DNA of 5,924 nucleotides from Candidatus Aminicenantota bacterium (GTDB lineage Bacteria; Acidobacteriota; Aminicenantia; Aminicenantales; Aminicenantaceae). The notes below the pieces were generated by a model. It worked only from the letters and a program-made list of their open reading frames with translations, was not told where the DNA came from and made no database searches. A program made the position numbers and the translations under genes. This document shows, piece by piece, positions 1-4,596 of this stretch (position 1 is its first letter; each line of letters begins with the position of its first letter). The stretch covers positions 1-5,924 of the forward strand of contig JAUWJP010000117.1 of NCBI GenBank assembly GCA_030607635.1, written 5' to 3'.

Positions 1-289
1 CAAGCATGGGATTATGGATACCGATCAAGAATTGGTTTACTTCCTTATATGTTGAAGATTTCTCTCGAGGATCATACAAAACCAGCTTAATCATACCTTG
101 AATACAGGCAACATTATCAGCCTGTTTTTCATGCTTGTGCCAGGCTTTAACCACCTCAGGAAAGGTTGTGGAGATATAAACCTGACCAAACTTCAAAAAG
201 AGGCTGTCGTCCTGACGGAGAATCTCCATGAACCTTCCCCTCTCGTCAGGAATAACTTTTAAATTTTTTGTCTTAACACCTTCAATCAT
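1..289 (-). CDS. rmlC: RmlC-family dTDP-4-dehydrorhamnose 3,5-epimerase, N-terminal part (cut by window edge)
   Basis: Partial gene: 96 codons are visible before the left edge. The product is a cupin-type epimerase that would invert C3/C5 of a dTDP-4-keto-6-deoxy sugar in the cytoplasm, as in dTDP-L-rhamnose synthesis. Seen in the sequence: the opening MIEGVKTKNLKVIPDERGRF, then a KFGQVYISTTFPEVVKAWHK segment with the His-x-His signature (AWHKH), and QGMIKLVLYDPR. These match the RmlC-like branch with KAWHxH rather than the classical RGLHYQ form, so the exact sugar substrate is uncertain. The ATG at 289 is preceded by AGGAG on the minus strand (296-300) with a good spacing. It lies on the same strand as rmlA (4597-5661), whose usual operon partner it is, but about 4.3 kb of unrelated modules now separates them. 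The gene symbol is by family resemblance only. Confidence 0.85.
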   Translation of the reverse strand, partial: MIEGVKTKNLKVIPDERGRFMEILRQDDSLFLKFGQVYISTTFPEVVKAWHKHEKQADNVACIQGMIKLVLYDPREKSSTYKEVNQFLIGIHNPML

Positions 290-374
290 TTTTCTCTCCT
301 AAACGTTTTAGTCATTGCAAGCGACCAAAGGGAGCGTGCTGCCCCCTTTTTCCTGCTTTTTCAACCAGGGGAAG

Positions 375-393
375 AATGGGGACTGTCCCCATT
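375..393. repeat. Palindromic repeat copy 1 (GGGGAC-T-GTCCCC core)
   Basis: A perfect 19-bp inverted repeat, AATGGGGAC then one base then GTCCCCATT. It lies 50 bp past the stop of the minus-strand MNT gene and before rmlC, so it could act as a terminator hairpin for the MNT transcript. It is one of five close copies in the window. Confidence 0.8.
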
Positions 394-442
394 AGGTGAA
401 CGCTTTCGTTTTTTACTATTTTGATTGTGTTATTCTTCAGCA

Positions 443-799
443 CTAACCTACCTTGCTTGAGAACAGGACTACTCCCTTTGCTGTCATCCGAGCGATGACG
501 CTCCTTAGTCTTTTATATTCATCTTCTGAGTGTACATGGGGCTCAAGCAGGGGGATATCCAAGGTCTTCCTTACTGTGGCAAAAGCATCCTTCCTCTCTT
601 TTCCCCGATAGATAATAAGGAGGTCCACATCACTGGCTACAGTGTAGTTCCCCTGGGCATAAGAGCCGAACAATACTACAAGGGAAAGCGGAAGTTCTTT
701 TGCAAGCTCTTCTATCTTTTTCTTAAGTTTCTGGATTAATTCTTTTTTATCAAATTTTGGATAGAAGATCTGTACAGAGCTTGACGATTCTTTCCGCAT
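443..799 (-). CDS. MNT-type minimal nucleotidyltransferase, antitoxin of the HEPN/MNT pair
   Basis: 118 residues. A minimal nucleotidyltransferase of the polymerase-beta superfamily. The signature G45-S46-x10-D57-x-D59 sits in LFGSYAQGNYTVASDVDLLI, where the two Asp bind metal. In characterised HEPN/MNT systems such a protein is the antitoxin and silences the HEPN ribonuclease by adding AMP to it. A third acidic residue is not clear; the likely strand reads IPLLEPHV. The ATG start at 799 lies inside the upstream HEPN gene (stop at 750), a 50-bp overlap in a different frame. No later in-frame start precedes the conserved helix, and AGGA lies close upstream, so translation is probably coupled. 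The first 15 residues, Ser-rich, are not conserved-looking and could be a poorly constrained leader. Assignment to the family is firm; AMP transfer activity is inferred. Confidence 0.88.
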   Translation of the reverse strand: MRKESSSSVQIFYPKFDKKELIQKLKKKIEELAKELPLSLVVLFGSYAQGNYTVASDVDLLIIYRGKERKDAFATVRKTLDIPLLEPHVHSEDEYKRLRSVIARMTAKGVVLFSSKVG

Positions 800-1142
800 A
801 TCCTATAAGCCTTCTTGCTTCATTTTTTGTATATCGGCTTCTTGGGGAGCCGGATGGATGGAAGTTGGGATATCTCGTGGGGATATATGCCTTATCCAGC
901 TCTAATGCTTCGTCGGACAATCTCTCTGGAATGTCATGCTTTTTCGAAAGTTCCTTTAACAGATCAGCCACAGAATGTCCCCAAGCTTCTGCTCCCATCC
1001 TCTGGAATACTGCCTTGACGGCTTTCTCCGCTGCTTGCTGAGCTGAAAAACAAGCCCAGTTATAGAAACCACCCCTTACATCGTTTCGGGCATGCTCTAG
1101 ATCACCATTAGCTTCATCGAGCCAATCTTTACTCCGCTCCAC
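750..1142 (-). CDS. HEPN-domain protein, likely toxin of the HEPN/MNT pair
   Basis: 130 residues, the normal size for a single HEPN domain (PF05168 type). Seen: helix 1 with WLDEANGDLEHAR, helix 2 with CFSAQQAAEKAVKAVFQ, and the C-terminal TRYPNFHPSG, which holds R90-x4-H95, the RX4-6H ribonuclease signature of active HEPN toxins. The expected role is cleavage of RNA unless held by the partner MNT protein encoded immediately downstream with a 50-bp overlap. The start is GTG at 1142: it is preceded on the minus strand by AAAAGGAG with an 8-base spacer, a strong ribosome binding site, and no better ATG lies ahead of the conserved WLDEA. The toxin-first gene order is the opposite of the plus-strand pair at 1474-2228. 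Whether it is a defence or a stress module cannot be told from sequence. Confidence 0.9.
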   Translation of the reverse strand: MERSKDWLDEANGDLEHARNDVRGGFYNWACFSAQQAAEKAVKAVFQRMGAEAWGHSVADLLKELSKKHDIPERLSDEALELDKAYIPTRYPNFHPSGSPRSRYTKNEARRLIGYAERIVKLCTDLLSKI

Positions 1143-1228
1143 TTTGATATCTCCTTTTGATGGTGTTAGGTGGCAGCATTTTCAAGATACATTCTACCAT
1201 AATTAGTACATTTTTTTATTTAAAATAG

Positions 1229-1251
1229 AAAATGGGGACAGTCTCCATTTT
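1229..1251. repeat. Palindromic repeat copy 2
   Basis: Half-site AAAATGGGGAC followed by one base and its complement, with a single departure at 1244 (T for C). The change leaves a G-U pair if the plus strand is transcribed. This copy lies between divergent promoters, so it ends no obvious transcript, which argues that terminator function is not the only reason these repeats exist. Confidence 0.75.
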
Positions 1252-1365
1252 TTCATTTTTTACATTTTTCAAATGAATTATGCCAAATTCACCTCAAAAT
1301 TGCGAGAACAAATTATATAATTTTCGGTGGAACTCCAGAGTAATTTTAAAGACGTACGTATTGCA

Positions 1366-1394
1366 AATTGATTATGGGTCTGCAATAATCAATT
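1366..1394. promoter_or_regulatory. 10-bp inverted repeat upstream of the plus-strand MNT/HEPN operon
   Basis: AATTGATTAT at 1366-1375 is exactly mirrored by ATAATCAATT at 1385-1394 across a 9-base loop. No T-run follows, so it is not an intrinsic terminator. It lies about 80 bp before the MNT start and just ahead of a possible -35 TTGATA (1427-1432). An operator for autoregulation or a leader hairpin are both possible; neither is proven. Confidence 0.45.
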
Positions 1395-1411
1395 AAAGAA
1401 AGAAAAGGAAA

Positions 1412-1474
1412 ATGACGGAATATTGCTTGATAAGAACAATATTGGAAAGATGGATTGAATTTAAGGTCGAATAA
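1412..1474 (+). CDS. Possible 20-residue leader ORF overlapping the MNT start
   Basis: ATG at 1412 preceded by AAAAGG, then 20 codons (MTEYCLIRTILERWIEFKVE) ending in TAA at 1472-1474. The last base of the stop is the first base of the MNT ATG, a TAATG junction typical of coupled translation. It is too short for statistical support and matches no family I recognise, so chance is a real alternative. If real, it would feed ribosomes to the MNT gene, whose own site (AAGG at 1463-1466) is only moderate. Confidence 0.25.
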   Translation: MTEYCLIRTILERWIEFKVE

Positions 1475-1824
1475 TGAGCAAATATACAAATAATAACATT
1501 TTTACATATGAGGAAAGCAGGGCCTTAAAGGAACTGAAAGATAGCCTGAAGAGACATTTAGGTGAACGCGCAGTAAAATTAATTCTCTACGGGTCAAAGG
1601 CAAGGGGAGATTATAATAATGAGTCCGATATTGATATAGCAATCATTGTCCAGGGGCTTACAAGAGCTACTAAAAACCAGATTCTTGATATGGTTGCCGA
1701 TATAGAAGTAAAATATCTCACGCCTCTATCTGTACTGGTATTATCAGAAGCGGATTTTGAGCTCCTTAAGAAAAGGGAGAGGAGGATAGCGTTTGACATA
1801 GAAAAAGAGGGGATACTGTTATGA
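1474..1824 (+). CDS. MNT-type minimal nucleotidyltransferase, antitoxin of a second HEPN/MNT pair
   Basis: 116 residues. The nucleotidyltransferase signature G40-S41-x10-D52-x-D54 is intact within LYGSKARGDYNNESDIDIAI. The strand where a third carboxylate may sit reads TPLSVLVLSEADF, with Ser in place of Asp, as in many minimal transferases. The expected role is AMP transfer to, and silencing of, the HEPN protein encoded next. The ATG at 1474 has AAGG seven bases upstream and an in-frame stop shortly before it. Its stop overlaps the next gene by ATGA. It is only distantly similar to the minus-strand MNT at 443-799: the two share the signature but little else, so this is a separate acquisition rather than a recent duplicate. 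Confidence 0.9.
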   Translation: MSKYTNNNIFTYEESRALKELKDSLKRHLGERAVKLILYGSKARGDYNNESDIDIAIIVQGLTRATKNQILDMVADIEVKYLTPLSVLVLSEADFELLKKRERRIAFDIEKEGILL

Positions 1825-2228
1825 AAGAAGAAAATAAAAGGGAAAATATTAAAAATGAACTTGATAGGGCATCAAAAACTTTATTAGAGGCAGATTTACT
1901 CTTTAACAATAATTTTATCACGGGGGCAGTATCAAGGCTCTATTATTCTTTGCTCTACACAATCAGGGCATTACTTCTAACAAAAGGTCATGAACCAAGA
2001 AGCCACGAAGGAGCACTAAGGCTTTTTGGTCTTCTTTTCATAAAAGAGAACATCTTTGAGACAAAGGACTCACATATATTCTCAAGGCTGATGAAGTATA
2101 GGGAAGAAGCTGATTATAATCCCTCGTATATGTTTACAAGAGAGGATTTTATTGAGTTTAAAAATGAGTCAGAGGAGTTGTCTAACAAAATAAGAACCTA
2201 TCTGAAAGAAAAGGGTTACCTAATTTGA
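1821..2228 (+). CDS. HEPN-domain protein of UPF0332 type, likely toxin of the second HEPN/MNT pair
   Basis: 135 residues, a single all-helical HEPN domain. Seen: GAVSRLYYSLLYTIRALLLTKG (about residues 35-56), RSHEGALRLFG (60-70), and the C-terminal motif R94-EEAD-Y99 in KYREEADYNPSYMF. This layout fits the UPF0332 branch, in which R-x-x-x-D-Y replaces the classical R-x4-H. The missing His raises the question whether it is an active ribonuclease or uses the Tyr differently; in the studied MNT/HEPN pair a Tyr near this motif receives the AMP. The gene starts at the ATG of an ATGA overlap with the MNT gene, so the two are translated together. Palindromic repeat copy 3 begins 15 bp after the stop and probably ends the transcript. 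Confidence 0.86.
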   Translation: MKEENKRENIKNELDRASKTLLEADLLFNNNFITGAVSRLYYSLLYTIRALLLTKGHEPRSHEGALRLFGLLFIKENIFETKDSHIFSRLMKYREEADYNPSYMFTREDFIEFKNESEELSNKIRTYLKEKGYLI

Positions 2229-2242
2229 TTTAAAAAAATGAA

Positions 2243-2265
2243 AAAATGGGGACTGTCTTCATTTT
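2243..2265. repeat. Palindromic repeat copy 3, probable terminator of the MNT/HEPN operon
   Basis: AAAATGGGGAC, one base, then GTCTTCATTTT. The two departures from perfect symmetry (T at 2258 and 2259) both give G-U pairs in a plus-strand transcript, so an RNA hairpin with a UUUU 3' arm could still form just after the HEPN stop. Confidence 0.7.
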
Positions 2266-2325
2266 CATACGGCTGCTGAGCTTATCTCTGTCCTGGAAAC
2301 ACAAGCAAACTTTTCATTTCTATTG

Positions 2326-2374
2326 TTGACATTATGATATCATGATGTCATGATTCGTGTAGAGGTGATATCAT
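2326..2374 (+). promoter_or_regulatory. Promoter with tandem operator palindromes for the RHH/RelE-type operon
   Basis: TTGACA at 2326-2331 and CATGAT at 2349-2354 are separated by 17 bp. Between and overlapping them are two similar palindromes, ATGATATCAT (2334-2343) and ATGATGTCAT (2342-2351), set 8 bp apart. A third related site, GTGATATCAT (2365-2374), covers the start codon. Ribbon-helix-helix antitoxins bind such short tandem palindromes as dimers and repress their own operon, so this is the likely autoregulatory site. GAGGTG (2362-2367) is the ribosome binding site and would be hidden by the third palindrome. Confidence 0.65.
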
Positions 2375-2609
2375 GGGTGCGACAACATTAAGACTTCCCG
2401 ATGAAAAATTGAGGCTCATTAGAGCAATAGCTGGTTATGAAAATAGGCCTTTGAGCAAAATTTTTGAAGAGCTCTTGGATGAATACATTGATAGGCATAG
2501 GGAAAGCCTTGAATTGATAGCAGTACCAGGATTTGTGGAAGAATGTAAGAAAGGATTAGAGGAGATAAAAAAAGGCGATGGAAAGGATATAAATGAGATG
2601 GTCGATTAG
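2373..2609 (+). CDS. Ribbon-helix-helix antitoxin (CopG/RelB-like)
   Basis: 78 residues. The N-terminus TTLRLPDEKLRLIRAIAGYE gives a beta strand followed by a helix, and NRPLSKIFEELLDEYID gives the second helix: a ribbon-helix-helix DNA-binding fold that dimerises on short palindromes. The C-terminal half, from about residue 45, is charged (VEECKKGLEEIKKGDGKD) and would be the part that wraps the toxin. It overlaps the toxin gene by 17 bp, the standard antitoxin-first arrangement. Start at ATG 2373 is supported by GAGGTG five bases upstream and by the operator palindromes immediately before it. The exact subfamily is not resolved. Confidence 0.85.
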   Translation: MGATTLRLPDEKLRLIRAIAGYENRPLSKIFEELLDEYIDRHRESLELIAVPGFVEECKKGLEEIKKGDGKDINEMVD

Positions 2610-2859
2610 AATATCGTCTGATGCAGAAAAATATTTCCAGAAATTAGATAAGAAACGAAGAGAAAGGATAAAAGAAAGACTTCTTAAATTATCAAAACAA
2701 GAAAATCCTTTAGAGAATCCTCAGGTGAAAGCTTTAACAGGTGAATTAAAAGGATTTTACAGATTAAGGATTGGAAATTATAGAATAATCTTTGCCTTAT
2801 TGGCAAAAGAAGAAATTATTGCTGTAGTTAACATCTTCCCTCGGGGAAATGCTTATTAA
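2593..2859 (+). CDS. RelE/ParE-superfamily toxin
   Basis: 88 residues, the usual size for this fold. Seen: the basic first helices (SDAEKYFQKLDKKRRERIKERL), the linker NPLENPQVKALTGELKGFYR, the core strands with R57, R59, G61 and R64 (FYRLRIGNYRIIFAL), and the end IFPRGNAY with R84 and Y88. Gly-x-x-Arg-x-Arg-x-Gly-x-Tyr-Arg followed by a C-terminal Arg and Tyr is typical of RelE-type mRNA interferases, which cleave mRNA in the ribosome; ParE gyrase poisons share the fold, but the C-terminal R and Y favour RelE-like activity. The start at 2593 has AAAGGA six bases upstream and overlaps the antitoxin by 17 bp; the ATG at 2598 is in the antitoxin frame and is not used here. Confidence 0.88.
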   Translation: MRWSIRISSDAEKYFQKLDKKRRERIKERLLKLSKQENPLENPQVKALTGELKGFYRLRIGNYRIIFALLAKEEIIAVVNIFPRGNAY

Positions 2860-2935
2860 CATGGCAAAATAATCGTACTTTACAACCAATGCGGATGCTC
2901 CTTGTACAAGAGGGTTTTATCTGCAGTTTCCCATG

Positions 2936-2958
2936 AAAATGGGGACAGTCCCCATTTT
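2936..2958. repeat. Palindromic repeat copy 4 (perfect 23-bp)
   Basis: Perfect inverted repeat: AAAATGGGGAC, one base, and the exact complement. It lies 1 bp beyond the stop of the lptD remnant (minus strand) and 76 bp after the RelE-type toxin stop. Its placement relative to the remnant is identical to that of copy 6 relative to the real lptD. Confidence 0.9.
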
Positions 2959-2959
2959 A

Positions 2960-3097
2960 TTAAAACCCTATTCCTCCTAAAAAATCTACTGTCTTCCCTA
3001 TGTTTCCCAGTCCAAAGGAAAACAGGAACTGAGTTTCTGGTTTTTCACGAAAATAGAATACCTTGAGTTCAACTCTAAAATCAAGACATTGACAATT
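2960..3097 (-). pseudogene. 3' remnant of a second lptD-like gene
   Basis: Read on the minus strand, 45 codons end in TAA at 2960-2962 and give NCQCLDFRVELKVFY and so on to FLGGIGF. They align without gaps to the last 45 residues of the lptD gene at the right edge, with six conservative changes (C/Y, L/F, F/Y, T/S, V/I, I/M). The next codon upstream is TAA (3098-3100) where the real gene has Tyr (TAC), and similarity vanishes just beyond. Including the palindrome, 2935-3100 matches 5685-5850 over 166 positions with 18 differences by hand count. Several differences are at third positions, so the source copy was probably under selection until it was cut off. No start codon or ribosome binding site is left; it is not expected to be expressed as protein. 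Confidence 0.88.
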
Positions 3098-3117
3098 TTA
3101 TATAATAATGCTATTTT
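3089..3117 (+). promoter_or_regulatory. Possible promoter of the ATPase gene
   Basis: TTGACA at 3089-3094 and TATTTT at 3112-3117 are 17 bp apart; a closer TATAAT also occurs at 3101-3106. The -35 lies within the lptD remnant, where the intact copy has TTGATA. The DNA here is so AT-rich that chance matches are easy. Confidence 0.3.
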
Positions 3118-3159
3118 TATTAATAATTAATTAAGATTAACGCTATTAAAATTAATATA

Positions 3160-4467
3160 ATGGAAACAAAGAAATATTTCTCACGAAACTTGATGGATAA
3201 GTTGAAAAAATGGATTGACCGCAGAGAAATCTATGCCATTAAAGGTCCGCGCCAATCAGGGAAAACTACCCTTTTGAAGATGCTTCAGGAGTATCTGGTA
3301 AAAGAAAAGAAAATCAATCCAGAAAATATCGTATTTTTAACTTTTGAAGATAGAGAGATTCTAGAGAAATTTTCTTTGTCCCCGAAGGATTTTGTTAAGA
3401 GTTTCATCGGAAAAAGACAAAATGAACGATTCTACTTTTTTTTAGACGAATTTCATTATCTTGTCGATGGCGGACAGAGATTGAAGTTGCTCTATGACCT
3501 TTTTGAAAATATTAAGTTTATAATTACTGGGTCTTCTTCGTTAGAATTAACCGGAAGGACAGGCAAATTTTTAGTTGGCAGAATGTTCTCTTTTTATCTG
3601 TATCAATTGAGTTTTGCAGAATTTATTAAAGTGAAATCTAAACAACTCAATAATGTCTATCAGGAAAGAGCGAAAACGCTTGGAGATTTTATCACTGCTG
3701 GTAAACCTTTCCGTTTTGAAATGGACATCTTCGAGCATGATTTCAAAAAACATTTCGAAGAATATGCCATCTTCGGTGGCTATCCTGAGGTTATTAAGAC
3801 AGAAGATTATGAAACCAGAAGAACTATTTTGAAGAACATATATGAGACTTATGTCAGTCGAGATATTATTGAACTCTTGAGGCTCGATAACATTACTAAG
3901 TTTAGAACTATTGTCAGTCTTTTAGCAAGTCAGATTGGCAGTTTGATCAATTATAACAGTCTTTGTACTGATTCACAAAGTTACTTTAAGGAAATGAAAC
4001 AGTATCTCTCAATCCTTGAGGAAACTTACATCATTAGCCTCTTAAGACCTTTTTTCACTAATAAAGTCACTGAATTGAAGAAAAATCCTAAAGTTTATTT
4101 CATTGATATAGGTTTGCGAAATTATGCGCTCAATAACTTTAATGAAATTGAATTTAGACCAGATAGAGGAAATATTGTTGAAAATTCAGTCTTTACTCAG
4201 TTAAGAATAAATTACCCCGAGGTTTCAATCAAATATTGGCGAACTTTGGCCAAGGCAGAGGTAGATTTTCTTCTGGAAATAGGAAGAAAAATCGTGCCGA
4301 TTGAAGTTAAATATTCAAAAATATCTGAACCAAAAATCTCTCGAGGATTTAGAAATTTACTTTTTCACTATAAACCTGAGACAGCTTTAATCCTTACTAA
4401 GGGCTTCTGTGGTGAATTAAAGGTCAATTCTTCTTTGGTTAAGTTTGTTCCTGTATGGTATATTTGA
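3160..4467 (+). CDS. AAA+ ATPase with C-terminal DUF4143 domain
   Basis: 435 residues, the usual length for this family (AAA_14 plus DUF4143). Seen in order: Walker A GPRQSGKTT at about 29-37; Walker B YFFLDEFHYL with D96-E97; a sensor-1-like IITGSSS at 121-127 and GR at 140-141; a middle helical, probably winged-helix part with YAIFGGYPEV (202-211) and YVSRDIIELL (231-240); and a C-terminal part with E341 (GNIVEN), D369 (AEVDFLLE) and E382-x-K384 (VPIEVKYS). The last set has the pattern of a PD-(D/E)xK nuclease-like fold. The family is abundant in archaea and uncultured bacteria but its function is not established; I assign none. The ATG at 3160 has no Shine-Dalgarno sequence before it, only A/T, and it is the most AT-rich gene here, both consistent with recent transfer. 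It has no partner gene and converges on rmlA. Confidence 0.88.
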   Translation: METKKYFSRNLMDKLKKWIDRREIYAIKGPRQSGKTTLLKMLQEYLVKEKKINPENIVFLTFEDREILEKFSLSPKDFVKSFIGKRQNERFYFFLDEFHYLVDGGQRLKLLYDLFENIKFIITGSSSLELTGRTGKFLVGRMFSFYLYQLSFAEFIKVKSKQLNNVYQERAKTLGDFITAGKPFRFEMDIFEHDFKKHFEEYAIFGGYPEVIKTEDYETRRTILKNIYETYVSRDIIELLRLDNITKFRTIVSLLASQIGSLINYNSLCTDSQSYFKEMKQYLSILEETYIISLLRPFFTNKVTELKKNPKVYFIDIGLRNYALNNFNEIEFRPDRGNIVENSVFTQLRINYPEVSIKYWRTLAKAEVDFLLEIGRKIVPIEVKYSKISEPKISRGFRNLLFHYKPETALILTKGFCGELKVNSSLVKFVPVWYI

Positions 4468-4553
4468 CAGTATAGGAATACGCAACTCTTGCTATTTTTC
4501 ATTTTTTATCTTCCCCAAATTCCGATAAATAAAGAGGTGACTAAAGGAGCATC

Positions 4554-4573
4554 AAAAAGTAGCCTGTCCCCTT
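4554..4573. repeat. Divergent relative of the palindromic repeat between ATPase and rmlA
   Basis: AAAAAGTAGCCTGTCCCCTT shares the TGTCCCC arm with the other copies but has AGTAGCC in place of the GGGG arm, so it is not a palindrome. It lies between the convergent ATPase and rmlA genes, the position where a junction repeat would be expected. It may be a second type of end or a decayed copy. Confidence 0.45.
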
Positions 4574-4596
4574 TATTTGAAGGGAGCGCGGCAATC

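Larger units (their letters stand above)
1143..1473. other. Intergenic region between divergent HEPN/MNT modules
   Basis: 331 bp between the divergently transcribed minus-strand HEPN gene and plus-strand MNT gene. It holds the leader and strong ribosome binding site of the HEPN gene (1143-1160), an AT-rich stretch that could carry its promoter (TAGAAT-like -10 on the minus strand near 1188-1193), palindromic repeat copy 2 at 1229-1251 with T-rich DNA after it, a 10-bp inverted repeat at 1366-1394, and a possible 20-codon ORF at 1412-1474. No further gene or RNA is recognised. Confidence 0.6.
2860..3159. other. Intergenic region between the RelE-type toxin and the ATPase
   Basis: 300 bp. It holds about 75 bp of unassigned DNA after the toxin stop, palindromic repeat copy 4 (2936-2958), the lptD 3' remnant on the minus strand (2960-3097), and then a very AT-rich stretch (3098-3159) that must carry the ATPase promoter. 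No other gene is seen. Confidence 0.7.

Noticed and set aside
326..352. GC-rich imperfect hairpin with a T-run before copy 1 (AAAGGGAGC ... CCCCCTTTTT)
   Set aside because: Pairing has bulges and a very small loop, and it faces the rmlC promoter region; too weak to list as a terminator.
399..413. AACG-CTTT-CGTT followed by T-run as a terminator
   Set aside because: A 4-bp stem is too short, and the T-run is on the plus strand where no transcript needs ending.
530..1041. Plus-strand open frames opposite the HEPN and MNT genes (530-739, 757-1041, 815-1018)
   Set aside because: They lie opposite well-supported coding sequence, have no convincing ribosome binding sites and give no recognisable protein.
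375..2958. Integron-type cassette array
   Set aside because: No integrase gene is present, the cassettes are in both orientations, and the repeats are short perfect palindromes without the paired core sites of attC.
3571..3753. Minus-strand open frame inside the ATPase gene
   Set aside because: Antisense to a conserved coding gene and without recognisable features.
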